Shown here piece by piece: positions 33,088 through 44,277 of a stretch of 64,000 nucleotides of DNA; the stretch's first letter is position 1; the number at the start of each line of letters is the position of its first letter. The notes below the pieces were generated by a model, which was not told the origin of the DNA, ran no database searches, and worked only from the letters and a program-made list of their open reading frames with translations. This DNA comes from Serinus canaria (lineage: Eukaryota > Chordata > Aves > Passeriformes > Fringillidae), in NCBI RefSeq assembly GCF_022539315.1, contig NC_066337.1:3553234-3617233 (forward strand), given 5' to 3'. The position numbers were made by a program, and so were the translations under genes.

Positions 33088-34547
33088 GAAAATCTGCTAA
33101 TTTTCGGATGAATGAATGGTTTTATACAGCAACACAGAAACATAAGTGAGAAAATACAAGTACCCAGAGCAAAGTTGAAATTTAAACAGCTTTTAAAACC
33201 AACTGGAAATTAACCAGTGACCACCCAAGAGAGACTAAAGGAGGCAGAACACAAAATAATCCCCAAAACAAAGCATTACAATAATCATTTCCTACAGCAT
33301 CAGAGGCCTGAGCTAAGCACTCTGCTTGGATAGCATTTATTCAGGCCATTATTTCTGAGATATTGTGTCAGCAGAGGAAAAGCAAGCTGGGGTCTTTTAT
33401 TTATCCACAAATACTTGCTCTGTGCAAATGAATATTTGTAAGTTTTTAGGTTGGAGGTTTTTTTTCCCAATAAATACCGTGGTGGAGGCAGCTGCAGGAC
33501 CAAAAAAACCAGTAAAATAATGAGTGTCACACAAGAAATGGATGGAAGGGAAACAAAACCTGGATTAGAACTCCTGGCCCTGCCAAGCCTTTGCAAGCAT
33601 TCACAAATGAAGAGATTTTTGGAATTGGAATTAAGAATTCCTGCTCAATTTCCACCCCTTAGACCAATTCACACTCTCACTGCTGAACTTTTGACCACAA
33701 GCAGATTTCCCCAGGATTTTCTGCCAGCAATGTGTGTTGCCTCAGCTGCCTGATTTTCCAGGAGAGTGTGAAATATCCCTGAAAATTCCACATTTTTAGA
33801 AGTGAGCACAGCAACACAGCAATATTTAGGGAAGCCATGGATTTATTTACAGCCACACAGAGGCACAGGGGGAAGTCACACCCACCCACCAGGATTTAGG
33901 CAGTGCCTGGAAAATCTCTGTGCTTTCCATTTTATTTCACACAGGAAGGAATTCTGCTTGCAACAAAACTTAGAAAACAACAAGCAGCTTCTCTTTCCCT
34001 CCTCGTTGTCCAGCATTCCAGCTGAAAATTAATCCAAGTGAAAGCAATAAAAAATCAGAGTAAACAGCTCCTGAAGCTGACACCAGAGGAGCACCAGTGG
34101 GTTTTTGGCACAGGTTTCTGTGTTTGTCACAGCTTTGCTGCAAGGGCAGCAGGGGCTGAGCCTTGCCAGGGAAATGGCTCATCCAGAGATGTCCCCTCAG
34201 CTGGGGACCAAGGACAAACCGCCCTCCTGGGCTCCCTGCTGCAGGTGAACACCTGCAAGGTCAGTAAAGCAGCAGAAAGGCTCCTCGGGGGAACTTCCAT
34301 CCCTTGGTTGTCCTGTGCCTGCTGAGTTGGTTCCCACTGGGTTTTTGATGGCTCTTTTTTGGTGGGGTTCAACAACTGAGAGTTTCTGAGGTGTTCAAAC
34401 GCTGCCACATTTTAGGTGTGTTTTCCACCCTCACTCAAAAATCAAGCAAAAACTACCTGTGACTGTGCTTTATGTTTGTTGTTTTTAAAGGAGTATGAAG
34501 CAGTTCCAGCTAGCACTGAGCATTTCCATGAAGTGTGAAATCATGAC
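33088..34547. other. Non-repetitive stretch next to the array
   Basis: This is ordinary mixed-composition DNA. I see no convincing exon, RNA gene or mobile element. The open frames present are short and lack family motifs. Confidence 0.5.
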
Positions 34548-34927
34548 TGTGGATGTGTTCACAGGGGTCCCAGGATGAGGAAAGAGAGGAGAAAGGTGAC
34601 TCCATGTTCAGAAGGTTTGGTTTATTATTTTATGATATATATTACATTAAAACTATACTAAAAGAACAGAAGAAAGGATTCCAGCAGAAGGCTGGCTGAG
34701 AATAGCAAAGGAATGAATGACAAAGGTTTGGCTGTGACCCAGCCAGTCTGGACAGCTGGGCTGGGATTGGCCATTGATCAGAAACAACCACAGAGACCAA
34801 TCCCAGCCCCACCTGCTGCACCCACAGCAGCAGAGAAGAATTGTTTGCAGTTTGTTCCTGAGGCCTCTCAGCTTCTCAGGAGGGAAAATCCCAAGGAAAG
34901 GATTTTTCATAGAACATGTGGGTGACA
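34548..34927 (-). mobile_element. Solo LTR (family B, 380 bp)
   Basis: On the minus strand it runs TGTCACCCACATGTTC ... ACACATCCACA. It has a perfect 6-bp target duplication CATGAC (34542-34547 and 34928-34933), typical of ERVK-type integration. Five further copies of the family lie at 38323, 42610, 49292, 50824 and 54444. It is about 97 per cent identical to the copy at 49292. Confidence 0.93.
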
Positions 34928-35526
34928 CATGACATTTCTCCCTGCTTCTCCAGCCCCCTCCTTCCCCCTCACCCCTTGCAGGAGCAATGCCAAAGCTCTG
35001 CTTTGGTCACAACTTCCATTTAACAACCACCACCACCAAAAGAACACTGGGAGAAGAGCTTAATGCTTTAATTAGAGCTCATTTGAAAGAGTTCATCAGG
35101 CAGGCAGCACTTTGTGCCTGGTTTTCCAGCCTACCCGACCTGCCACGGGCTGGGATCAAGCAGGGACATTAATTGGCATTAATTACCAGGCTTGGGTCAC
35201 CTCTGTGTGTGCAGACACAGGAAGGTGCTGCTGCTGGCTCACAGGGGAGCAGTTAAAATGCTTCTTGTTGCCTTCTTTCACCTCTGGCAAGGCAGTTCGG
35301 GGATGGATTACATTTGCCAGCACCTCCAGGCAAGGGGCTGGGGAGGAGCTTGGGGAAAAGGCTCTGAAAATGGAAGGATTTTTGTTTTCTGTTCCATGGG
35401 GGCATTCCAGTGCAGCAGGAAGGGAGCACTCGAGAGTTATCTGCTTTCTGTTGGGTGAGAACAAGGCTCCCTCTTCAAATATTTTAAAAAGTTTAATCAG
35501 TGATAAAAGGGACAGTACCCAGCGCT
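34928..35526. other. Spacer without recognised features
   Basis: The sequence includes a 139-codon open frame (35112-35531, plus) with no family motif and no sign of conservation that I can see. No gene is called. Confidence 0.45.
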
Positions 35527-36500
35527 GTTAGCTTAAACCAATTTTCTTCTCTACTTTTTCCTTGTATTGGTAATTGCATATTCATGAGGATTATACATAT
35601 TCAAACATTCCTGTGAGTTTATATGTTCAGGGAATTATTTTGCTTGGTTTGAACCTCTGACTTTTCTTCATGTCCTCCTGCAGATGAAATCAGTATATTT
35701 CATTTCTTCTCGAGGTCCTGTTCTGTTGTTTGGTATTTCCTGATAACTGGAGAGTCAGTAGTAAATTTTTCTCTTGATGTCCTGTTTCTTTTCAATGTTA
35801 TCATTTAGATAGGATATCCCACAAGTTCATTAAATCACCATTATCCATTTCCCAGAACTATCTGAGTTACTCTCACCATTGTCAATTAGTTCTAAAAGCA
35901 TTACCAACTTCTTCAGCAGCTAACACACAGCACAAAGCCTTTATTCCAGTATTTTGCAAGAGCCTAAACTATGATACATTTATCACTCTAAAATACACAG
36001 GGCCAGGCTATTGGCCACAAAACCTGGCAAATTCTACTATATCAAAATATATCTATTATACTGCATCAAAATATATCAGTTATACTGCATCAAAAGCAGT
36101 TAGAAGTGATTACAAATTGTGCTATATCAAAATAATTTGTGAAAGTCAATATATAACAGCAAAAGGCAACAACTCCATCGTTATTTATGGCATGTTGCAT
36201 CTCTCCACTGCAGAGCTGGAGTCCAGAGCAGTTTGTGATGGGTTGGTGCTGGCCAAACTCTAGTGCACCCACAAAAATAATTTGGTAATCATTTAGTCAA
36301 GCAGAGGAGAGGGGAAGAAAACTCGTGGGGCGAGATAAGGAGTAGGAGAAAACACTTTAAGGGCAAAAGAGGCTCAAAAGTTTCAAAGGTCTAAAGAAAA
36401 AAAAGAAAAAAGGTCTAAAGAAAAAGAGGTATAAAGAAGAAATTTATTAACAGAATTAAAAGAGGATAATGTGAGCTAAATAAACCTTTAGAATGCCTTA
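35527..36500. other. AT-rich stretch, possibly decayed retroelement
   Basis: The segment starts TGTTAGCTTAAACC and is AT-rich. It contains a CCAAT/TATA-like cluster read on the minus strand (near 35570-35600). Around 36036-36095 there are three imperfect copies of a unit of roughly 30 bp containing 'actgcatcaaaa'. Purine-rich A/G runs follow at 36380-36440. I cannot define ends or a target duplication, so a retroelement origin is only a guess. Confidence 0.25.
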
Positions 36501-36502
36501 GC

Positions 36503-36698
36503 CCTTCCTTCCTTCCTTCCTTCCTTCCTTCCTTCCTTCCTTCCTTCCTTCCTTCCTTCCTTCCTTCCTTCCTTCCTTCCTTCCTTCCTTCCTTCCTTCC
36601 TTCCTTCCTTCCTTCCTTCCTTCCTTCCTTCCTTCCTTCCTTCCTTCCTTCCTTCCTTCCTTCCTTCCTTCCTTCCTTCCTTCCTTCCTTCCTTCCTT
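36503..36698. repeat. Pure (CCTT)49 microsatellite
   Basis: There are 196 bp of uninterrupted CCTT repeats (AAGG on the other strand), with no base change that I can see. Purity at this length suggests recent expansion, or some assembly uncertainty in the exact copy number. The apparent minus-strand protein of KEGR repeats is a by-product. Confidence 0.98.
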
Positions 36699-38322
36699 TC
36701 CACTGACAGCCCAGGGGGACAGAAAATGGGATTTTTAGTCATTTTGCCACTTCTTAAATATTTCTTTAGTCCACGTAGAAAGGGGGGGTGTCTTTTGCTG
36801 TGCCGTGGGGTCTTTCATAGGACACAGTTTTACCCAAATCTGTGATTTTTTCCAGGGGAAAACAGGATGGAGCAGAGTGTAGGGTCGAGCAGATGATCTC
36901 TCTCAGTGTGGAGTGAATCAGTGCTCAGGGGTTTGGAGATCTGAGCCCCATTCCCAGGTCCAGCATCCACCCATGGTGAGAATTCAGGATGGAGCCAGGC
37001 TGCCATCCCTGCCTCAGCCTCACCCCAGGGGATTTTGGTCCCTGCTGAGGGTGGGTCACGGTCTGAAGCTGCAATCACTGATTTTAAATGCTGTCACTTT
37101 TCAGGGCAGCTTTATCTGTAACCTGAGTCTCTCATGGAAACCCCACACCAGGCTCCAAATCCAGAAGAAGTTCAAGGAAATGCAACTGTTCCAAAGCCCC
37201 AAGTCTCCCATCTCTCAGTCACGTTTCCCTGAGGTGTTTTTGTGCTCCTTTGGATGAGGTTTCAATTTTTAATAGGAAAAAAACCCAAACCCATTCAACT
37301 TGACATTATAAACGACCTTCAGAGCCAACATAAACCAGAGGCCAGATCCCAAACGAGCTGGACTCTGAAGGGATCAGCTGACATTCAACATCTCTACTAA
37401 AATCAAGAGGGAAAAAGGATATTAAGCAAACAAACCATGCAGGAAACAGGACCTCTGGAGCTGAGACAGAAAGATTCAGCCTTGCCATAACTACTCAGTG
37501 TCAAAGGAGTCACAGGAGAAGCCAATTATCCCAAAAATGGTAGCAGGGGATCTCATCCCTTATAAAAACAAGGAAGGGAATAATTCCCCACGATTGAAAC
37601 AGATTTTCTTGGGGGAAACCAAAGGAACTGTTGAGATTGCAGTTGTGCAGTCCTGGCTGTGCAGCAGAGAAGGATCAGGTGTTCAGGCACAATCTCAGAA
37701 CTGTTAATTACCCAGTTCTCTGAGCTGTAGAAAATGATCACTGTTGAAAAGAGCAAACAGAGCTAAAAGCACTCAGCTGCTTTTTCTGCCACTGGACAAA
37801 AATGAGGGCGCATGAAGAGAGAGCCCCTGAGCTTCCAGCGCTCAATTCATACATCCACAGTAAAATTAGCATTTTACCTCTGACATTTCAACTCCAAAAG
37901 CTTTTGTTCTGCAGAAGTATCCCCTCCTCCATCCCCTCAGGAAGGCTCCAGGTCCATGGACGTAAAGGAGAATTAAGGGCTGTGTTCTCCAAGGTGTTGG
38001 CAGCACCATCAGAGCTCAACTCCTGCTGCATCATTTTTGTACCATTTTTAATGCCTGGAATTGGGAGCAAAATGAAGATTCCACAGAGTCTATGTTTATA
38101 AATCATCCTGAAGCCATGGGGGAAGTTTTTGGGGATATTTTTAAGGGTATTCCAAATTTTTCCTCTGGCAGCGCCTGGTGTTTTCCTTCCAGAGGAGTCA
38201 TAGTCCCATAAGGAGCTCAGTTAGAAACTTAACCCTTTCTAACCTGAACGTTAATGCCACCCCAAAGCTGTTTGGCTTCCCTGAGCAGGTGAAGAAATAA
38301 ACAGAATATCCACTGTGAACTG
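36699..38322. other. Gene-free stretch
   Basis: I see no recognisable gene, RNA gene or mobile element. The open frames are short and without motifs. Confidence 0.45.
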
Positions 38323-38701
38323 TGTGACAGTGTTCACAGGGCTCCCAGGGTGAGGGAAGAGAGGAGGATCTGACTCCATGTTCAGAAGGCTGATTTATTA
38401 TTTTATGATCTATATGACATTAAAGCTACACTAAAAGAGCAGAAGGAAGGATTCCAGCAGAAGGCTGGCTGAGAATAGCAAAGGAATGAATGACAAAGGT
38501 TTGTCTGTGCCCCAGCCAGTCTGGACAGCTGGGCTGGGATTGGCCATTGATCAGAAACAACCCCAGAGACCAATCCCAGCCCCACCTGCTGCACCCACAG
38601 CAGCAGAGAAGAATTGTTTGCAGTTTGTTCCTGAGGCCTCTCAGCTCCTCAGGAGGGACAAATCCCAAGGAAAGGATTTTTCATGGAACATGTGGGTGAC
38701 A
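38323..38701 (-). mobile_element. Solo LTR (family B, 379 bp)
   Basis: Plus-strand ends are TGTGACAGTGTTCACAGG and GTGGGTGACA. The flanks GAACTG (38317-38322) and GATCTG (38702-38707) are a 6-bp target duplication with one mismatch. It is closely similar to the copies at 34548 and 49292. Confidence 0.88.
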
Positions 38702-41700
38702 GATCTGTTCCTACCAAAGCAGAAACAATCCAACATCGTGGCACAATTTTAAAATACCAAACAACAGGTGAGCTTTAGCCAAGAACCTGCTGGGTTATTT
38801 TCCTTTTCTCTCACTGCAGTGGGAGAAAAGGAGGGGCTGTGTCCTAGGGAAGTTTGACATCACTGAAGAAGATGGGAAGGGGAGCAGGCTCACATCTGAG
38901 CCATGCTGCTCCCTCCTGGGTTCCCTCCCATCTCCATCCCCACCCTCCCTGCTGTCACTTCCCTCGAGGGTGTTCTCAACACTCTCGTTTTTCAAGCTCA
39001 CAATGAAAAGTGAGACAGCAGAAATTTCATCTCTTCACACTAACGACGGCATATCCCCACATTAATTTCCTGTTTAATCAATTACAATGCTCCTCACAAA
39101 AGCAAATATTTTCCCAGGGAAATGCATAAAGCCAGAAAGATGTCCCCAAACAGTTTGAGCTATACATTTGGCATCTTCAGTTCTTCAGTAATTGCTTGGG
39201 AAGAATGGAAGTGATGCTTCAATCTTAATTGGAAAAGAGAAACAAAATGCACATTGTGTGGAGATTGAAGAGCAGCTGTGAGGCATCACAGACATCATGC
39301 AGGGTGATATTCCAGCTCTTATTTCAGACTCCACTTCTTATTTTCTTGTGTTTTCAAATACATGTTCAGAGCAGTCCTGAAAATCTCCACTCACCTCCTC
39401 ACTCTGATTTTTAAGCACAGATCCCTCCTGTTGGATTTTCAGGGCTAAGACCAAACCCTCACCTAACTACAGCACTCATGAGTTAAGGCAGGACCAATTT
39501 CAGACTTTTACCAGCTGGAAATAATTCTGAGCATGGGAAGGGCAGCGCTGGACACCTCACAATGAGCATCTGAAGGACGCTGTTTGAAGTGACAAATTGG
39601 GATGTGCTGCCTCATGAATAATGCAGCTCCAGCCCAAAATGAAATAAATCCAAGTCCTTGGGCGTCTCAGGAAACACTTTTGTGCCTTAAAGAGGGAGAA
39701 AGGGGAGAGATAAATGAAGAGGAGATTCAGAAACAGCTCCTGAGCTGCCACTGGTGGCTTTTTAGCCAACTGCTCATCTGGGCTGATGAAATCCCCAAAA
39801 ATTCACTGCAGGAACGACTGACAGCAATTTTATGACTAATTTTGGAGCCATTCAGCTAAACTCTCCATCTCAGGAGTTTTAGCAGCTAATAAACTCTGTT
39901 CTCCCATATTTCCAGGGTACCTGATGACAACAGGGCAGATAACAGTTGCATAGATGAAGGTTATAGAACATGGCTTGTGTTTAAGGCATCTGAATTCTAC
40001 CAGAGATGTGGCTGTGAATAATATAAATAACAGCTCCAAACTGCTTTACAGGCTCAGTTAAAACATTCTCCAGACCTTTATTCAGTGTGGTTTCCAAGTG
40101 GAAATCCTCTGTAAGGTGTGCTCCCCACATGACCTCAAACAGAGGAGTTCAGTAAATGTTTTCTTACTTTTGTCGAAGTGCTTTAGGTACCTGAAGCACT
40201 CCTGAAATTCCAGCCTGAAGAACATTTAGAGCACGTCCTGGAGCCATTTTCAGAAGGTTTCACATTTTCAGAATGTGAATCACCTGCTTTCTTCTGAGCT
40301 AAAATCCCTCAGGAGGAGCCCAGGGCTGTAGGAGGTAAAACACAATGGCTGTGCAATTTGAGAGGTTTCTAATGAAAAGTTCCTGGCTGTGGTTATTCCA
40401 GGCTTTGATCATTCCCTGGTTTTGCATGCACAGGAAACAGGATCCATTTAAAGCATCACACCCATCATGTTCATTACCCAGCACCAGGAAAAGCTGCAGT
40501 CCTTGGAGGGATGCCTGCAATGCTTCCTCCCATTTCCCATTTCCCCCCACAGAGCACTTCTGCATTTCATTTTTATTTATGATGCTTAATATTCAGCCCA
40601 GATGATCATTTCAGGAACTCTCCCCCAATTAATAACATGGAGATTTATGCAGTTCTCTCGTTTGCATACTTAATTTTCCCCACAGTTTGTCTGCTTTACT
40701 ATAATTCCTCTGATGTTTACTTTGTCTTGATAATGTTGCAAGGTTAAAAAGGAACTATCACTTGAGCATTCATTATTAATTTCTCCTAAGTATCTCCAAT
40801 TAATTTCCTGAATAGATTGGTGCTTTATGACATTTGTTATTGATTGTTTGGAAGCAAACTTCCAATTACCAACGGAATTTTCCGAGGTGAAAACTTGGAA
40901 TATTCTCCTGCTAAGCACAGCAGGCTTAAAGAGGCAGAAGCTCTTTTAGAGTCACAGCTGTGGCACAAATGATGAAACAGCCCCAAAATCCTTTGTTTTT
41001 TCAGCTGCATTTCCATTGACAGGCACAAATATAATTGAAGGCAGATTCCTTTTGGCAAAGACAAACAATCCTACAGGTGTAGATTCATCAACACAGTGGG
41101 GTCTGGATTACAGCAATTCTGTGGCAGAAACACAAACTCACCACCAAAAAAAATATTAAAAATCAGGTAAACAAAAGACAGACACAAAACCTAAAGAACC
41201 AAAGTGATTTCTTATCCAAAAGCCAAAGTCAAGGGAGGAAAAAAACCAGAAATATTGTCCAAGAATTGAAGATTCCTCATTTCAGCACCAGTGTCTTCCT
41301 TCCCTTCCTCACGAGAGCAATCCCTGAGTGCTGGCAGGCAAAAGGAAGGCCACTGTGGATTATTTGTGGTTTTTGAATGCTTGGTAAAGAATTAAGTTCT
41401 CAGCTCCAAAAGCAGCAAGAATCTAAATCAAGGATAGAAACACACCCAGCTCCTGCTCAGGTCACATCTAGGGCAAAACAAGCTCAAATCAGGTGTTTTG
41501 TAGAGTCCCAGAGGAGAACCATTCTGAAATAGCTTCCATTAAATCCTGCTCCTCAGAGGAACTCTGAGCATCTCTGTCCACTCCCTTTCCCATGGAAAAT
41601 GGGGAATGGATGTGGGAAATGAAGATCCCAAAGCCCTTCAGAGCTCTCAATGCAGGCAACACAAAACCTCCTCATAAAAACACCATTGTTTGTGTTTGTG

Positions 41701-42609
41701 TCTGTCTCCTCTGCTTCATCAAGACATTCTTGTTAGGAAACAAGGAATGACATGAAATAAAGTTGTTTTTCTCAGTCAAGAGCTAAAAGCTTCAAGGTTC
41801 TCCTCAGCCCCCTTTGCTTTCCTGCCCCTTCTGCTGCTCAAACCACGTCAGGCAACATTTGGCTGCTGAAGTCATCATTTACCCAGGGAGCTCTGTGATT
41901 GGCACTGCCAGGAAAGAAAGGAAATGCAAATGGAAAAGGAGAGGCAAGTGTGGGAACCTGCTCGATCCAACTGAAAAATAACTCATTTAGCAGAAATTGT
42001 TGGGAGAAATAAATGCTGTCAGAGGCAGGAGTCAAACAGTAAATAAGCCTCACCCAATTTCAATGTGGAGCTGCTTAAAAACATTCCTCAGTGTAATATG
42101 CAGTTTAAGCACTTAGGAAAATTGCCAGGAGGTGTCAAAACAGCCAAAAGGAGTCTGAAAATAAAATTGCATGTAAATAAATCCCCCTCAGCCCTGCCAG
42201 CCATCTCAGGTTCTCTGACTACCACAAAGCTGTGCTTTATTGAGGGCAAAGATGTTTTCCAGCCATATGTGCCCAGAGGGTGATGATTTTTCCTTTTCCA
42301 GGCATAAACTGCCTTCTTCTGTACCCCTTAACCCAAAAGTTAACTGTACATTTTGGGGCCATTTTGTGGTGCTTTCCTGCACACTGAGCCTGGTGTGGGC
42401 AGCATGCAAAGCTTTGGAGAAGATAACAATAAACAAGAGGCTGAAGATGAAAAAGTCCTGTGTGTCTCCTTTCTCCTGGCCCAGAGCTGCTCCAGGAGGG
42501 TTCCCCCATCTGGGGAGCCCCCAGAGGGGCCCAGGGTAGAACAAACCCCGACAGAGGCTGGCAGAGCTCAGCACAGCTCCCCTGAACAGAGGGAGCCCCT
42601 TCCACCCCC
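38702..42609. other. Gene-free stretch of 3.9 kb
   Basis: The sequence is mixed and slightly AT-rich. I found no tandem array, LTR end pair, tRNA-like fold or exon with convincing splice signals. It may be intronic or intergenic. Confidence 0.4.
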
Positions 42610-42995
42610 TGTCACCCACATGTTTTATGAAAAATCCTTTCCTTGGGATTGTTCTCCTCTTGAGAAGTTGAGAGGCCTCAGGAACAAACTGTAAACAATT
42701 CTTATCTGCTGCTGTGGGATGCAACAGGGGAATCTGTGATTGGCCTCGTCAGGCTGTTTGCAATTAAGAGCCAATCACAGATCACCTGTCCGGCCGGTCT
42801 CGGTCAGAGACAAGACTTTGTTATTTCATTCCTTTTCTATTCTTAGCTTAGCCTTGTAGTGAAATCCTTCTCTCTATTCTTTTAGTATAGTTTTAATATA
42901 TTATCTATCATAAAATACTAAATCAAGCTTCTGATACATGGAGTCAACTTTCTCGTCTCTTCCCTCATCCTGGGACCCTTGTGGACAATACCACA
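42610..42995 (+). mobile_element. Solo LTR (family B, 386 bp)
   Basis: It starts TGTCACCCACATGTTTTATG and ends GACAATACCACA. The 6-bp target duplication ACCCCC is perfect (42604-42609 and 42996-43001). It is in the opposite orientation to the copies at 34548 and 38323. Confidence 0.93.
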
Positions 42996-43044
42996 ACCCC
43001 CAGCCTGTAGCAGGCACAGGGCTGGCCACGGCTCCATGGAGGGA

Positions 43045-43614
43045 TGTTTAGAGATAGGTATTTGCTGAGTCATAGGAATTGAACCAGGAGTCCTCACTCT
43101 GGTCCTCCAGGCCTGCTTATCTCTCTGTGACCCCCACAGGCTGGTTTCAATAACCCCTACAACTGGTCAGTTCTCTGTGACCCCAAAGGTTAGTTTCCCT
43201 AACCCTTACAACTGGTCAGTTCTCTGTAACCCCACAGGTTAGTTTCCCTAACCCTTACAGTTGGTCATTTCCCAAGCCCCCCTAACCCTATAAAAGGGGC
43301 TGTCTTGGCCCATTTTTTTGAAGAGCTGCATTCGGACCCTTGGCGAACCCCTCAGAATAAACCCTCGTGGAGCAGCCAATGCCAGCCAGCCTTCCATCTC
43401 TCTCGTCTGCTCTTCTGAAATCCACGACCAGCCAGAGCCCCTAGAGCAAGCTAAAGAGCTGAAACCATAGAAGAGCTGATATCACTAAGAGCTGACAATC
43501 CCTGAGCTTGCTAAGGGGCCGTGCCTGTGCGTGGTCCAGCCTAGGACACCCAGCTCCCGAAGGTCTGAGGTATCCGGCCCTAAGGCTGCTTGCCTGGGGC
43601 ACTCTGACCCTACA
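43045..43614 (+). mobile_element. Solo LTR, possibly ERV1/gamma-like (570 bp)
   Basis: The ends are TGTTTAGAGATAGG and GACCCTACA. Both sides carry GGGA (43041-43044 and 43615-43618), consistent with a 4-bp target duplication. It contains a TATA box (TATAAAA, 43289-43295) and a polyadenylation signal (AATAAA, 43356-43361), the expected LTR order. The upstream half contains a 49-bp tandem duplication (see separate entry). Exact ends are moderately certain because 4-bp duplications can arise by chance. Confidence 0.7.
43118..43268. repeat. 49-bp tandem repeat in the LTR U3 region
   Basis: Copies containing CAACTGGTCAGTTCTCTGTG begin at 43152 and 43201, with partial copies before and after (from about 43118 and from 43250). 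The step is exactly 49 bp. Repeats in U3 are commonly enhancer duplications in retroviruses. That role is inferred here. Confidence 0.85.
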
Positions 43615-43640
43615 GGGAATCAGCTATCTGGCTGAGAAGC

Positions 43641-44277
43641 TGTCCTGATTTAGGGCAAATCTGGGAGAGAATCCCCAAAAAGGGCTTCTCCAAAAGCAAT
43701 CCCACACGACCCCTCCCCCAACTGGTTCGGGAAGAATTCCTCAGAGAGAGGTGGAAAGAACCTGTTTATTTAACAGGCACAGCACCCCCAGCACACACAA
43801 TGAACAATACCGGGTGACACCACTCTTCCACTGCTCTGAAAGAGATGACAAATTCAGAAAGTTTCTCCTGGGGGTGGTCACTGTTATCAGTCCCTCCAGC
43901 ACTGGGGCAGCTGCTGCAGCCACAAGGTGCAAACTCTCTCTCGGTGTTCCAAATCCCAGTCCGGAGCAGTCAGCAGGTCCAACGGGGTGGGGAGAACAGT
44001 CCAGAAAGGAATTTGGACTGTTTAGCTAAAGTAACTAATGAGAAGGGGGAAAAAAGCAAGAGCAAGCAAAGCAGAAGTGAAGCAGAAGCAAGAGCAAAGG
44101 CAAAAAGCAGGGCAAAAAGCAAAAAAGCAGCAACATGCACTGGTGCTATCTGGATGTCCCACCAGTGGCTGATAAGAGACCCAAAACAAAACTCTCACTC
44201 TGTTCTTAAAGGCACAGAACATAATATCCAGCATAAATTACACACACACAAATGGGGATAACAGTCACCCTAGGACA
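43641..44277 (-). mobile_element. Solo LTR, ERVL-like (637 bp)
   Basis: Plus-strand ends are TGTCCTGATTTAGGGC and CACCCTAGGACA. The element reads TGTCCTAGGGTGACTG ... AATCAGGACA on minus, with inverted TGTCCT termini. The 5-bp target duplication GAAGC is perfect (43636-43640 and 44278-44282), as expected of ERVL-type elements. The minus-strand polyadenylation signal AATAAA is at 43765-43770. An A/G-rich stretch (44040-44130) with repeated 'agcaaaa/agcaag' lies in its U3 side. Confidence 0.9.

Noticed and set aside
36488..36742. A KEGR-repeat protein on the minus strand
   Set aside because: It is the translation of the CCTT microsatellite.
43195..43290. CCCTAACCC motifs as interstitial telomere repeats
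   Set aside because: They are single motifs spaced by the 49-bp LTR repeat, not tandem TTAGGG arrays.
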